A stretch of DNA of 24,825 bases, taken from NCBI GenBank assembly GCA_900768105.1, contig CAAGBQ010000070.1:1-24825 (forward strand), in the 5' to 3' direction. Origin of the DNA: Oscillospiraceae bacterium. Its GTDB lineage: Bacteria; Bacillota; Clostridia; Oscillospirales; Ruminococcaceae. The first letter of the stretch is position 1, and each line of letters begins with the position of its first letter. The notes under the pieces were generated by a model that was not told where the DNA came from, searched no databases, and saw nothing but the letters and a program-made list of their open reading frames with translations. The translations under genes were made by a program, and so were the position numbers. Shown here in pieces: positions 1-7,185 of the stretch.

Positions 1-31
1 ACTGGAGTTCAGACGTGTGCTCTTCCGATCT
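1..31. other. Illumina adapter remnant (not genomic)
   Basis: These 31 bases match the TruSeq read-2 adapter lacking its first three bases, ending in the familiar GCTCTTCCGATCT. This is library sequence left at a contig end. Genomic sequence begins near base 32. Bases 32-86 beyond the dnaN stop are AT-rich, with no gene and no convincing terminator. Confidence 0.97.
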
Positions 32-86
32 TTTTTGCCATTTTGTTTTTCCTTATATATTTTTATAAAGCTTTTTTGTATTCAAA

Positions 87-1190
87 TTATATATCCGCTC
101 TCATTCTTACCGGAAGAACAAGGAAGAGGAAGCTTTTGCCCTCCATTGGAACAATCTTTACCGGAGCAAGGGAGCTTGTTATCATAATTTTTACTTTGTC
201 GCAGCCGGTTGAGCGCAGCGCTTCGGAAAGATAGCGGTTATTAAAGCCCATTTCCACCGGCTCTCCCTTCATTTCGCAGGGAACGACATCGTTTACTTTA
301 CCAAGGGCGGTGGAGCAGGAAATTCTTATCTCGCCGCCGCCGATGCTCAATTTAATCGGGCTTTTAAGGCGGTCGTTTATAAGAAGGCTTGTTCTTTCAA
401 TTGCATTAAGCAGCTCACGAACCTTTACCTCAACTTCCGTGGTGCAGTTTGTAGGAATGGAGGAGCGAAAATCTATAAATTCTCCTTCAAGCAGCCTTGA
501 AATAACATCGTATTTTCCTATTCTGAATATTATATGTTTTTGGCTTAATGCAACAAGGATTTCTTCTTCCTCGCTTATAAGCTTTGATACTTCGGAAAGG
601 GATTTTCCGGGAACAACAAAGTCCAGTTCATCGTGATAGCCCACCGGCTCCTGACGAATTGCAAGGCGGAAGCCGTCGACGGAAACAACAGAAAGCTGAT
701 GGTCAATTATAATGAATTTGGAGCCGGTATGTACCGGTTTAAAATCATTTACCGCAACGGCAAATATGGTTTGGTCAATCATACTTTTAAGCACGGTGCT
801 GCTTATTGTAAAATTGATGCGTTCATCAACGGAAGGAAGCTGGGGAAATTCCTCCGCTTCAATTCCGACTATGCTGTATTCCGCGGCGCCGCCTTTTATT
901 TTTGTCATACATTTTTCGTCGCACTCTATTTCGATATTTTCGGAATCAAGGCGGCGGATTATGTCGGAAAACAGTTTTGCATTAAGTACAATGGAGCCGT
1001 TTTCATTAACTCTTGCCTGCATATAGGTTTTTATGCCAAGCTCCATATTATAGCACGAAAGGGTAAGGCGGTCATCCTCCGCGTCAATCAAAACTCCCTC
1101 CATGGCGGGGTGAGTTGTTTTTGCGGCGACGGCACGCGTTACATTATTCAGTGCTTCGGAAAGTTCCGACCGTGTGCAAAAGAAATTCAT
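87..1190 (-). CDS. dnaN: DNA polymerase III beta subunit (sliding clamp)
   Basis: The 367-residue product is the ring-shaped clamp that tethers the replicative polymerase to DNA, acting as a homodimer of three-domain subunits. Its length is normal for the family. Family signatures visible are the N-terminal segment with LSEALNNVTRAVA, the PVHTGSKFIIID segment in the middle domain (residues about 152-163), and the C-terminal FLVLPVRM strand that shapes the partner-binding pocket. The ATG follows an AGGAGGAGAT ribosome site by about 5 bases, fixing the start. It lies downstream of dnaA on the same strand, separated by 304 bp holding the predicted origin. This dnaA-oriC-dnaN arrangement is standard in Firmicutes. 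The gene is intact and ends about 55 bases before the contaminating adapter, so recF and later genes are off the window. Confidence 0.97.
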   Translation of the reverse strand: MNFFCTRSELSEALNNVTRAVAAKTTHPAMEGVLIDAEDDRLTLSCYNMELGIKTYMQARVNENGSIVLNAKLFSDIIRRLDSENIEIECDEKCMTKIKGGAAEYSIVGIEAEEFPQLPSVDERINFTISSTVLKSMIDQTIFAVAVNDFKPVHTGSKFIIIDHQLSVVSVDGFRLAIRQEPVGYHDELDFVVPGKSLSEVSKLISEEEEILVALSQKHIIFRIGKYDVISRLLEGEFIDFRSSIPTNCTTEVEVKVRELLNAIERTSLLINDRLKSPIKLSIGGGEIRISCSTALGKVNDVVPCEMKGEPVEMGFNNRYLSEALRSTGCDKVKIMITSSLAPVKIVPMEGKSFLFLVLPVRMRADI

Positions 1191-1494
1191 TTTATCTCCT
1201 CCTGTAAGAAAGAAAGAATATATATATTCAGTAGCAGTAGTAGGGGAGCTTTAAAAGTGGAAAACCCCTTTTTTGCTTATTGCAGTGCGAAAAAAGATCG
1301 GTTAGTTTTTAGAATGAAATTATGGAAAAAACATTGAAAAGTTGAAAGAACAAAAAGCCTTTTTATGGATGTTGATAAAAAACGGAGTAAAAGTGAAAAC
1401 TCTGTTAAGCTAACAAGCTTTCAAAAACTTTCAACATGGTGAAATGTTGAAAAGCTTATATTAAAATTTCATTCATATTTAGATTTTTTGCCGA
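1191..1494. other. Predicted oriC: dnaA-dnaN intergenic region with unwinding site
   Basis: This 304-bp AT-rich gap has no plausible gene. Read in the dnaA-to-dnaN direction it ends with a DnaA-box-like TTTTCCACT (1256-1264), a GC-rich GCTCCCC (1243-1249), trinucleotide repeats CTACTACTGCTACTG (1229-1243), and an AT palindrome GAATATATATATTC (1216-1229) just before the dnaN ribosome site. That order matches the basal unwinding system described for Bacillus subtilis (DnaA box, GC cluster, DnaA-trio, unwinding region). Further box-like 9-mers lie at 1370-1378 (TTATCAACA on the minus strand), 1428-1436 and 1445-1453. The assignment is inferred from motif order; no replication data are available. 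Confidence 0.8.
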
Positions 1495-2835
1495 TCAGGA
1501 ATCCCTTACATTTTTCGTGATGTCCTCTATGGTTTCACGAAGGCGGGAATCCGTTTTCATTGCTTTTTCCGTTTGGCTTATGGCATAAACAACGGTGGAA
1601 TGGTCCCTTCCCCCGAATTCATCGCCGATTGCCGCCATGCTCATTTGGGTTATATCCTTTATTACATACATGGCAACCTGGCGGGCGCGGCTTATGTTTG
1701 CGGCGCGCTTGTTGCTCTTTATATCCTGTTCGGATACATTAAAGGTGCGGGCAACCTCAGTAATTATTTTTCCGATTGTTACCGGTACGGGCTGGCTGTC
1801 GTTAAGTATATCGCGGATGGCGTTTTGCGCCATAAGGATGGTAACGGGCTTGTTTTCGTAAATAAGGGAGTTTGCTTTGATATTTTTTACCGCGCCTTCA
1901 AGCTGGCGGATGTTGCTTTTAAGATTATTGGCTATGTATTCTTCAACCTCAATGGGCATATCCATATGAAGAAGCTCCGCTTTGCGCTGGATTATTGCGA
2001 TTCTTGTTTCATAATCCGCCGGCTGAATATCCGCCATAAGGCCCATTTCAAACCGAGTGCGAAGACGGTCCTCCAAGGTTTTTATCTCCTTCGGCGGGCG
2101 GTCGCTGGTAAGAACAATTTGCTTGCCCGCTTCATAAAGGGTATTAAAGGTATGGAAAAATTCCTCCTGGGTGGAATCGCGCCCTGCGATAAACTGAATA
2201 TCGTCCACAAGAAGATAATCGGCCTTGCGGTATTTTTCGCGGAATTCCGGCGTGGTTTGGTTTTTGATTGCGGCAATAAGCTCGTTGGTGAATTGCTCGC
2301 CCTTTACATAAACAATAAGGGCGTCCGGCTTTCTTTCTTTAACCTCGTTCATAATTGCAAAAAGCAGGTGAGTTTTTCCAAGGCCGCTGTCGCCGTGAAT
2401 AAAAAGCGGGTTATAGTTTCTTGTATCGTGTGTTGCCACAGCAAGGGCGGCGGCATGGGCAAATTTGTTGGAGGAGCCTACAATAAAGGTATCGAAGGTA
2501 TATACATAATCGCCGCTGTCAAGAAGCGGAGAAACATCCTTTACTCCCTGAACCTCCGGAATAGGCTCCGGTTCCTTTTGCGGGTCCTCATCAACAACAT
2601 CTATGGTTATTTTTACGGGAAAACCAAGGGTTTGTTCAAATCCGTTTGAAAGAAGGTTCCCGTATTTTTCGGTAACTATGTTTTTCTTAAAATCGGAGCT
2701 TACGCCTAAAACCACGGTATCGTTATCAAAGCTTACTGCTTCAATATCCTTTATCCAGATTTTATAAGCAACCTCCGTCATCTGCGTTTTGCAGTACTCT
2801 TTTACCATTGAAAAAAGCTCTTCAAAAGAATCCAT
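1495..2835 (-). CDS. dnaA: Chromosomal replication initiator DnaA
   Basis: This is the AAA+ ATPase that binds DnaA boxes at oriC, opens the duplex and recruits the helicase; it also acts as a transcription factor. The product is 446 residues. Domain I spans about residues 1-75 (EELFSMVKEYCKTQ), followed by a short acidic, proline-containing linker. The AAA+ core has Walker A GDSGLGKT (148-155) and Walker B LLVDDIQF (208-215). The C-terminal DNA-binding domain carries the signature GGRDHSTVVYAI. I place the start at the ATG at 2835 because TGGAGGAA lies immediately upstream. A possible TTG at 2847 falls inside that ribosome site and would add MEEN. The upstream region holds a perfect DnaA box, suggesting autoregulation. 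It is intact and normal in length. Confidence 0.97.
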   Translation of the reverse strand: MDSFEELFSMVKEYCKTQMTEVAYKIWIKDIEAVSFDNDTVVLGVSSDFKKNIVTEKYGNLLSNGFEQTLGFPVKITIDVVDEDPQKEPEPIPEVQGVKDVSPLLDSGDYVYTFDTFIVGSSNKFAHAAALAVATHDTRNYNPLFIHGDSGLGKTHLLFAIMNEVKERKPDALIVYVKGEQFTNELIAAIKNQTTPEFREKYRKADYLLVDDIQFIAGRDSTQEEFFHTFNTLYEAGKQIVLTSDRPPKEIKTLEDRLRTRFEMGLMADIQPADYETRIAIIQRKAELLHMDMPIEVEEYIANNLKSNIRQLEGAVKNIKANSLIYENKPVTILMAQNAIRDILNDSQPVPVTIGKIITEVARTFNVSEQDIKSNKRAANISRARQVAMYVIKDITQMSMAAIGDEFGGRDHSTVVYAISQTEKAMKTDSRLRETIEDITKNVRDS

Positions 2836-2882
2836 ATTTTCCTCCAACCTATAATGGAATTTTCAATATTACATACCGATTT

Positions 2883-2922
2883 ATTATAGCACAAAACAAG
2901 GCGTTTGAAAAGGTTTTCCACA
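2883..2922 (-). promoter_or_regulatory. Putative dnaA promoter with DnaA box
   Basis: On the minus strand a perfect -10 TATAAT (2883-2888) lies 17 bp from a weak -35 TTTTCA (2906-2911). A perfect TTTTCCACA DnaA box (2914-2922, plus-strand orientation) sits immediately upstream of that -35. A box in this position fits autoregulation of dnaA, as known in other bacteria. The promoter call is tentative because the -35 is poor. Confidence 0.55.
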
Positions 2923-2973
2923 GATTTTCGGAGCAGCATTTATAATAATAGTATAATAATTTAATAGGACAGC

Positions 2974-3002
2974 AAAAAAAGCCGCCCGAAGGCGGCTTTT
3001 TT
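2974..3002 (-). terminator. Rho-independent terminator of the lipoprotein operon
   Basis: A GCCGCC/GGCGGC stem (2981-2986 and 2991-2996) with a 4-base loop is flanked by seven A and six T. It lies 25 bp past the stop of the minus-strand lipoprotein gene and reads as a terminator on either strand. It isolates dnaA from the upstream operon. Confidence 0.9.
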
Positions 3003-3026
3003 GGAAATGAAATGTTAAAAGTTATT

Positions 3027-3971
3027 CTATTCTTCTGCCGAAATTCCGCAAAGCACAAAATGACCGTCCTTTGCTTTTTCAAAGGTGTAGTTTATGTGCT
3101 GCCTTGTAAGAAGATCGTCGGGCGTAGTGTCCCCGTAAAGCTCTCCCGTAGGGTCATAGTCAAGTGCGCATTCAACGGCCTCCACATAATATTTGCCGTC
3201 TTTTTCGGTATAAGAAATTATTTGAGGAAGGCCATATGAAATAAGAAAATTGTTTTCTGTGGCGACAAAAACATTTTCCTCCGGAATATAGCGGTATCCT
3301 TCGGGGACTTTTTCGGTGTTGAATTCGGCACTTTCGCCGAAAAGGTAATGAAGGGTTTTTTCAACATCATCGGCATAATAAGCACTTTCAATAAGAACAT
3401 GCTGTTCTTCATAAAAGTATTTTACAAGTTGGGAAATTATATTTTCGCGGTTCGGAACGGCCGCCGTCCAATTGGCATCATTATATGAACCGCCTATAAT
3501 AACGGAGGGGGAAGCATTCAGCGCGGAAAAAAGCATATATTCACTGTTTGCGTTTGAAATGTCGTCAAAGTAGTTCAATAGGTTTAATCTGCGGACTTTT
3601 TCGCCGTCTATAAGCGATATTGCCGAGGCAAGCTGCATTGCCGTTTCATCCGGAACAAAAAACTGCTTGACATCGGAAAGCCTTGTATCTCCTATATTTA
3701 CGCACCAGGTATCATCAGAAATAGGAAGCCTTGTTCTGTCCGCGTCGGGAAAATCAGGAATTTCGCAGATTAAAAACATTTCATCGGGTTCCGGTTCTTC
3801 GCTGTTTGATGAAAAGCTTTCCGGAAGAGAAGATTCCTCCGGAGTGCTTTCGCTCGACAGGCTTTCCGAAGAGTTGCTTTCCGCAGTTGAAAGTTGATTT
3901 TTATTTGTATTGCAGGCACAAAGCAAAAGCAAAATAGATAATGTCAATGCAAAAAATAATCTTGATTTCAT
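3027..3971 (-). CDS. Putative lipoprotein of unknown function
   Basis: I do not recognise a family. The 314-residue product begins MKSRLFFALTLSILLLLCAC, a lipoprotein signal peptide with a lipobox-like LCAC, so it is probably anchored to the outer face of the membrane. A low-complexity Ser/Glu/Pro linker (about residues 25-65) follows, typical of a flexible tether, and then a globular domain of about 250 residues. I chose the ATG at 3971 because it puts the signal peptide at the N-terminus; GAGGG lies 11 bases upstream. A TTG at 3989 would overlap the stop of the upstream peptidase gene and add six residues before the signal. It sits 14 bp downstream of the peptidase gene, so the two are probably co-transcribed, and it ends at a strong terminator. 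A role with the secreted peptidase is possible but is only inferred from position. Confidence 0.8.
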   Translation of the reverse strand: MKSRLFFALTLSILLLLCACNTNKNQLSTAESNSSESLSSESTPEESSLPESFSSNSEEPEPDEMFLICEIPDFPDADRTRLPISDDTWCVNIGDTRLSDVKQFFVPDETAMQLASAISLIDGEKVRRLNLLNYFDDISNANSEYMLFSALNASPSVIIGGSYNDANWTAAVPNRENIISQLVKYFYEEQHVLIESAYYADDVEKTLHYLFGESAEFNTEKVPEGYRYIPEENVFVATENNFLISYGLPQIISYTEKDGKYYVEAVECALDYDPTGELYGDTTPDDLLTRQHINYTFEKAKDGHFVLCGISAEE

Positions 3972-3985
3972 ATATGTTGTATCCC

Positions 3986-4723
3986 TCAACTTACAATGAA
4001 AATACTAACTGCGGTACGACCTGCATTATATGCAGCTTTAAGAGTTGAATATTGGTCAGTACCGTTAACGCTCCAAGGGTCACGAATGGAAATATTAATT
4101 GTTCCGTTTGCTAATACATTATATCCGTAGGCAACAACAAAATGATCTCCAGCAGATGTTGGATTTAGTTTTATAACAACCGGTTTATCATTATCTAACG
4201 CTCCTGCAATAGCAGTAGAAATATCGGAAAAATATTTATCACTAACGGGGACCTTTTCCCGTGTATGACCATAATCCGAAAGAAGGGTACTGGATGATGC
4301 CTCGCAGCACTTTCCATGGTTATTTTGATAGGTTGTAGCAACACTTACAGGATTTACATTGTACCCATAATATTTCAAAACCATTGCATATGCAGTCATC
4401 ATGCACCCCTTTTTTCCATAGGTGTCACCAGAATCACCACACGGCATTTGAGTGTTTGACCAAGTTGAATCATTTTGAAAATATCTTGGTACAGAGAGTG
4501 CATAGTAGTCATGAATAGGAGCGCGCGTTTGAATTCCGTTGAGAATCTCTAATCCTTCATTGTAATAGAAGTTAAAGACCTCTTCACTATGAGCTATATC
4601 TTCTTGTGTGTACCAGTCACCTTTATAGAAGATAAGATCATCATTTTTTTCAGTTGCAAAGGATACAATATTCAACGAAAATACACAGCAAAAAGCTAAA
4701 ACAAGAGAAATAATTTTTTTCAT
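3986..4723 (-). CDS. Secreted C39-like cysteine peptidase
   Basis: The 245-residue product has a Sec signal peptide (MKKIISLVLAFCCVFSLNIV, likely cleavage near residue 23) and a C-terminal papain-like domain of the peptidase C39-like family. The likely catalytic set is Gln83 (VPRYFQND, oxyanion hole), Cys107 (YGKKGCMMTAYAM), His194 (AGDHFVVAYGY) and Asp215 (SIRDPWS). All are in the expected order and context, so the enzyme looks intact. The substrate is unknown. Unlike bacteriocin-processing C39 domains it has no fused ABC transporter and none is nearby, so a cell-surface or secreted protease is more likely. The ATG follows GAAAGGAAC by about nine bases. It has its own promoter (4850-4878) with a leader of roughly 120 nt and shares an operon with the downstream lipoprotein. 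Together they form an accessory insert between dnaA and rpmH. Confidence 0.85.
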   Translation of the reverse strand: MKKIISLVLAFCCVFSLNIVSFATEKNDDLIFYKGDWYTQEDIAHSEEVFNFYYNEGLEILNGIQTRAPIHDYYALSVPRYFQNDSTWSNTQMPCGDSGDTYGKKGCMMTAYAMVLKYYGYNVNPVSVATTYQNNHGKCCEASSSTLLSDYGHTREKVPVSDKYFSDISTAIAGALDNDKPVVIKLNPTSAGDHFVVAYGYNVLANGTINISIRDPWSVNGTDQYSTLKAAYNAGRTAVSIFIVS

Positions 4724-4849
4724 AATAAAAAAGTTCCTTTCATAATTTTGTTGGCGCTGACCCGCCCGATTTTATTATGGTTTAACGGTTTACACTTACG
4801 CTGATAAAAAAAGACACAGGTTGAAACAAAATATGTATCTTTTGTATAT

Positions 4850-4878
4850 ATATTAGCATTGTGCATATATAAAGTCAA
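4850..4878 (-). promoter_or_regulatory. Sigma-A promoter for the peptidase-lipoprotein operon
   Basis: On the minus strand TTGACT (4873-4878) and TAATAT (4850-4855) are separated by 17 bp. Transcription would start near 4843 and give a leader of about 120 nt before the peptidase ATG. Confidence 0.7.
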
Positions 4879-5136
4879 TCCTAAAAATAAAAAATATATC
4901 CAATTATTCTACAAATTTTTATAGTTGTTTTATGCTGTTTCGGCATATTTTGCATGGTGTTGATTAGCCGAAGGCAAAAGGCGGTTTCGCTTTGTATATG
5001 GCATTACAAATAGTAGTTTTGTATTTATATAATACAATTTGTAAAATAATAGCGCGGTTTTCCCGCCGATATTCGCTGCCCGCCAAAAATGAAGATATTT
5101 CATCTCTTTATTATGTATACTTTTTATAACTTATTA
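4879..5136. other. AT-rich intergenic region between divergent promoters
   Basis: This is the middle of a 482-bp gap (4724-5205) between the divergent peptidase and rpmH genes. I see no credible ORF, no good DnaA box and no RNA gene. It is AT-rich, with a few short GC-rich patches such as that at 5053-5068. In relatives without the insert, dnaA and rpmH promoters diverge from a region like this. Confidence 0.6.
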
Positions 5137-5165
5137 TTGACTTTTTTGCGCTTAGGCGGTATACT
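5137..5165 (+). promoter_or_regulatory. Sigma-A promoter of rpmH-rnpA block
   Basis: TTGACT (5137-5142) and TATACT (5160-5165) are 17 bp apart, 40 bp before the rpmH ATG. No other strong promoter is seen before yidC, so this probably drives rpmH through khpB. Confidence 0.85.
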
Positions 5166-5205
5166 TTATGTTTGCAAGGCAACTTTTGAAAGGGGGGAAA
5201 CCGCA

Positions 5206-5346
5206 ATGGCAATGAAAAGAACCTATCAGCCTAAAAAACTCCACAGACAGAAGGTACACGGCTTTATGAAAAGAATGTCCACCAAAAACGGCCGCAAAGT
5301 CCTCGCTGCAAGAAGAGCAAAGGGCAGAAAGCACCTCAGCTACTGA
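5206..5346 (+). CDS. rpmH: 50S ribosomal protein bL34
   Basis: A small, very basic ribosomal protein of the large subunit. The 46-residue product contains the diagnostic MKRTYQPKK start and the NGRKVLAARRAKGRKHLSY end. The family standard is 44 residues starting MKRTYQP. Here the ATG at 5206, giving MAMKRT, is eight bases from a GGGGGG ribosome site, whereas the ATG at 5212 is 14 away, so the two-residue extension is preferred. It heads the conserved rpmH-rnpA-yidD-yidC-khpB block and has a strong promoter 40 bp upstream. A longer reading frame starting at 5089 runs through the promoter and is not real. Confidence 0.96.
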   Translation: MAMKRTYQPKKLHRQKVHGFMKRMSTKNGRKVLAARRAKGRKHLSY

Positions 5347-5388
5347 TTAAACCGCCGCTGTGTTGCCGCTTTTTTGAATAAAAAGATG

Positions 5389-5407
5389 GCGCCGCTTGGC
5401 GCGGCGC
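5389..5407 (+). other. GC-rich hairpin between rpmH and rnpA
   Basis: GCGCCGC (5389-5395) pairs perfectly with GCGGCGC (5401-5407) around a 5-base loop. No T run follows, so it is not a standard terminator. It could stabilise or process the transcript and allow much higher expression of rpmH than rnpA. That role is inference. Confidence 0.6.
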
Positions 5408-5434
5408 AAACGGCAAAACAATAAGAGGTGATTT

Positions 5435-5782
5435 ATGAAAACGCTTTCAATGACCCGCAATAACGATTTTTTGCGAGCTTACCGAAGGGGAAAAAGCGTT
5501 TCCGACCCGTGCGTTGTGTGTTATGTTGTGCCAAACAGGCTTGCGGTAACGCGCCTTGGCCTTACAACCAGCAAGAAGATCGGAAACGCGGTGGCAAGAA
5601 ACCGTGCGCGAAGGGTCCTTCGTGCGGCATACAGAGAGATTGCTCCGCAGATTTTGCCGGGGTACGATATTGTGCTTGTTGCCCGCACAAAAACTACCTT
5701 TATCAAGTCTACCGCTCTGACCCCCATCCTGACCGCCCAGATGAGCAAGCTGGGCGCCTTACAGAGCAAAGAAAAAGAATGA
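5435..5782 (+). CDS. rnpA: Ribonuclease P protein component
   Basis: This is the protein subunit of RNase P, which works with the catalytic RNA to remove 5' leaders from tRNA precursors. The 115-residue basic product has the expected length and the conserved RNR signature at residues 55-57 within GNAVARNRARRVLR. The N-terminal MTRNNDFLRAYRRGK is also typical and lines the leader-binding cleft. The ATG follows AGAGGTGAT, an excellent ribosome site. The stop overlaps the yidD start by four bases (ATGA), indicating translational coupling. The RNase P RNA is not in this window. Confidence 0.96.
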   Translation: MKTLSMTRNNDFLRAYRRGKSVSDPCVVCYVVPNRLAVTRLGLTTSKKIGNAVARNRARRVLRAAYREIAPQILPGYDIVLVARTKTTFIKSTALTPILTAQMSKLGALQSKEKE

Positions 5783-6060
5783 AAAAGCTGTTTCTGTTTC
5801 TAATCCGGTTTTATCAAACAGCAATTTCTGCATATACGCCGGCTGCCTGCCGGTACTACCCGACCTGTTCTTCATACGCCTATACGGCCATTTCCAGATT
5901 CGGAGCGTTGAAGGGCGGGTTATTGGCGATTATGCGAATATTGCGCTGTCATCCTTTTCATCAGGGGGGTTATGACCCCGTGCCGGATATTTGGGATTTA
6001 AATTATTACAAGAAAAACAAGAAAAAAACAGATCAGCCTCCAACGCCAGGAGGAGAGTAA
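5779..6060 (+). CDS. yidD: Membrane protein insertion efficiency factor YidD
   Basis: A small membrane-associated protein that aids YidC-dependent insertion. The 93-residue product shows the family core: an N-terminal amphipathic segment LFLIRFYQTAIS, CRYYPTCSSYA with paired cysteines, and RILRCHPFHQGGYDPVP. The ATG overlaps the rnpA stop (ATGA), which favours this start over longer readings of the same frame that run inside rnpA. The C-terminal tail after residue 75 is lysine- and proline-rich. Four bases separate its stop from the yidC ATG, and the yidC ribosome site lies inside the end of yidD. Confidence 0.96.
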   Translation: MKKLFLFLIRFYQTAISAYTPAACRYYPTCSSYAYTAISRFGALKGGLLAIMRILRCHPFHQGGYDPVPDIWDLNYYKKNKKKTDQPPTPGGE

Positions 6061-6064
6061 TTAA

Positions 6065-7171
6065 ATGCAGTTTATAATGAAGATTTTCGGTTGGCCGCTT
6101 GGCTTTGTAATGCTGGGCTGCTATATGGTAACCGGAAATAACTATGCTTTGGCAATAGTTCTTTTTACTATTGTAACAAGGCTTATTTGTCTGCCGCTTT
6201 CAATCAAGCAGCAAAAAGAGCAGGCAAAAATGGCTCTTTTTAAGCCGAAAATGGACAGCATCCAAAAAAAATACGCGAATAACAGAGAAAGATATAACGA
6301 GGAGATACAAAAGCTTTATACGGAGGAAGGCTATAACCCCATGTCCGGCTGTCTTCCCACCCTTATTCAGTTCCCGATTCTCTTCGGTGTTATTGATGTT
6401 GTATACAGGCCCATCTACCATGTACTTCGCGTGGGAAGCACCGTTATCAACGAAATGATTGCGGCGGCGAACGCCGCAGGCGCCGCAATCCAAGCCTCTT
6501 CGTATTATTCCGAAATTGAGCTTATGAAAGAAGTTAAGGCAAACCCCGAGCTTTTTTCAACATTCGACCAAACCGTTGTGGAAAAAATCCAAAACTTCGA
6601 TATGACCTTCCTCGGTTTGGATCTTTCCGTTCAGCCGAAATTCCAGCTTACCTATGAAGGCGGATTTAACTGGTACCTGCTTATTCCGATAGCCTGCCTT
6701 ATCTTCCAGCTTGTGCAGACTATTTATATGCAAAAGAGAAACCCGACCCAGCAGGAAGCGGGTTCTATGAACCTGATGTTCTATATTATGCCGCTTTTCT
6801 CCGCATACATCTGCTTTATTGTTCCTGCAGGCGCAGGCTTTTATTGGGCAATAAGCGCCATTGTAATGCTTTTGCAGAGCATATTCCTCAATATAAAATA
6901 TAATCCGCAAAAGATGGCAGAGCAGGTCCAGGCAGAAATGGACGCCGAAAAAGAGAAAAAGCGTCAGCAAAGAGTTGAAGCCCGCGAGCGCCTTAAGGAG
7001 CTTCAGCAAAGCAAAAACGGCGGAAAAGCCGAAAGCAAATATGAAACCGGCGAAGAATTAAGCGCAAGCCAAAAGGAAGAAAACCGCCGCAAGCTTGCCG
7101 CAGCAAGAAAACGCGACGCCGAAAAATACGGCGAACAATATGTAGAGGTTACGGACGACGACCTTAAATAA
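6065..7171 (+). CDS. yidC: Membrane protein insertase YidC
   Basis: This is the Oxa1/YidC-family insertase that places proteins into the cytoplasmic membrane, alone or with SecYEG. The 368-residue product has the Gram-positive form without the large extracellular P1 domain. The first core helix (about 26-46) carries the groove arginine Arg39 in IVTRLICLPL. A charged cytoplasmic hairpin (about 47-90) follows, then further spans near NPMSGCLPTLIQFPILFGV, WYLLIPIACLIFQLV and LMFYIMPLFSAYICFIVPAGAGFYWAISAIVML. An extracellular segment of about 90 residues between the second and third spans is longer than I expect. There is no lipobox. The C-terminal tail (about 285-368) is highly charged, as needed for ribosome contact. 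GGAGGAGAG before the ATG fixes the start. Confidence 0.95.
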   Translation: MQFIMKIFGWPLGFVMLGCYMVTGNNYALAIVLFTIVTRLICLPLSIKQQKEQAKMALFKPKMDSIQKKYANNRERYNEEIQKLYTEEGYNPMSGCLPTLIQFPILFGVIDVVYRPIYHVLRVGSTVINEMIAAANAAGAAIQASSYYSEIELMKEVKANPELFSTFDQTVVEKIQNFDMTFLGLDLSVQPKFQLTYEGGFNWYLLIPIACLIFQLVQTIYMQKRNPTQQEAGSMNLMFYIMPLFSAYICFIVPAGAGFYWAISAIVMLLQSIFLNIKYNPQKMAEQVQAEMDAEKEKKRQQRVEARERLKELQQSKNGGKAESKYETGEELSASQKEENRRKLAAARKRDAEKYGEQYVEVTDDDLK

Positions 7172-7185
7172 TGGGAGGCATAAAA

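Noticed and set aside
633..2649. Long plus-strand open frames opposite dnaN and dnaA (234 and 358 codons)
   Set aside because: They are antisense shadows of two unmistakable genes, with no ribosome site and no recognisable motifs.
5053..5068. Possible terminator or operator GCGGTTTTCCCGCC upstream of rpmH
   Set aside because: The short imperfect pairing lacks a T run and lies before, not after, a gene; no regulator is indicated.
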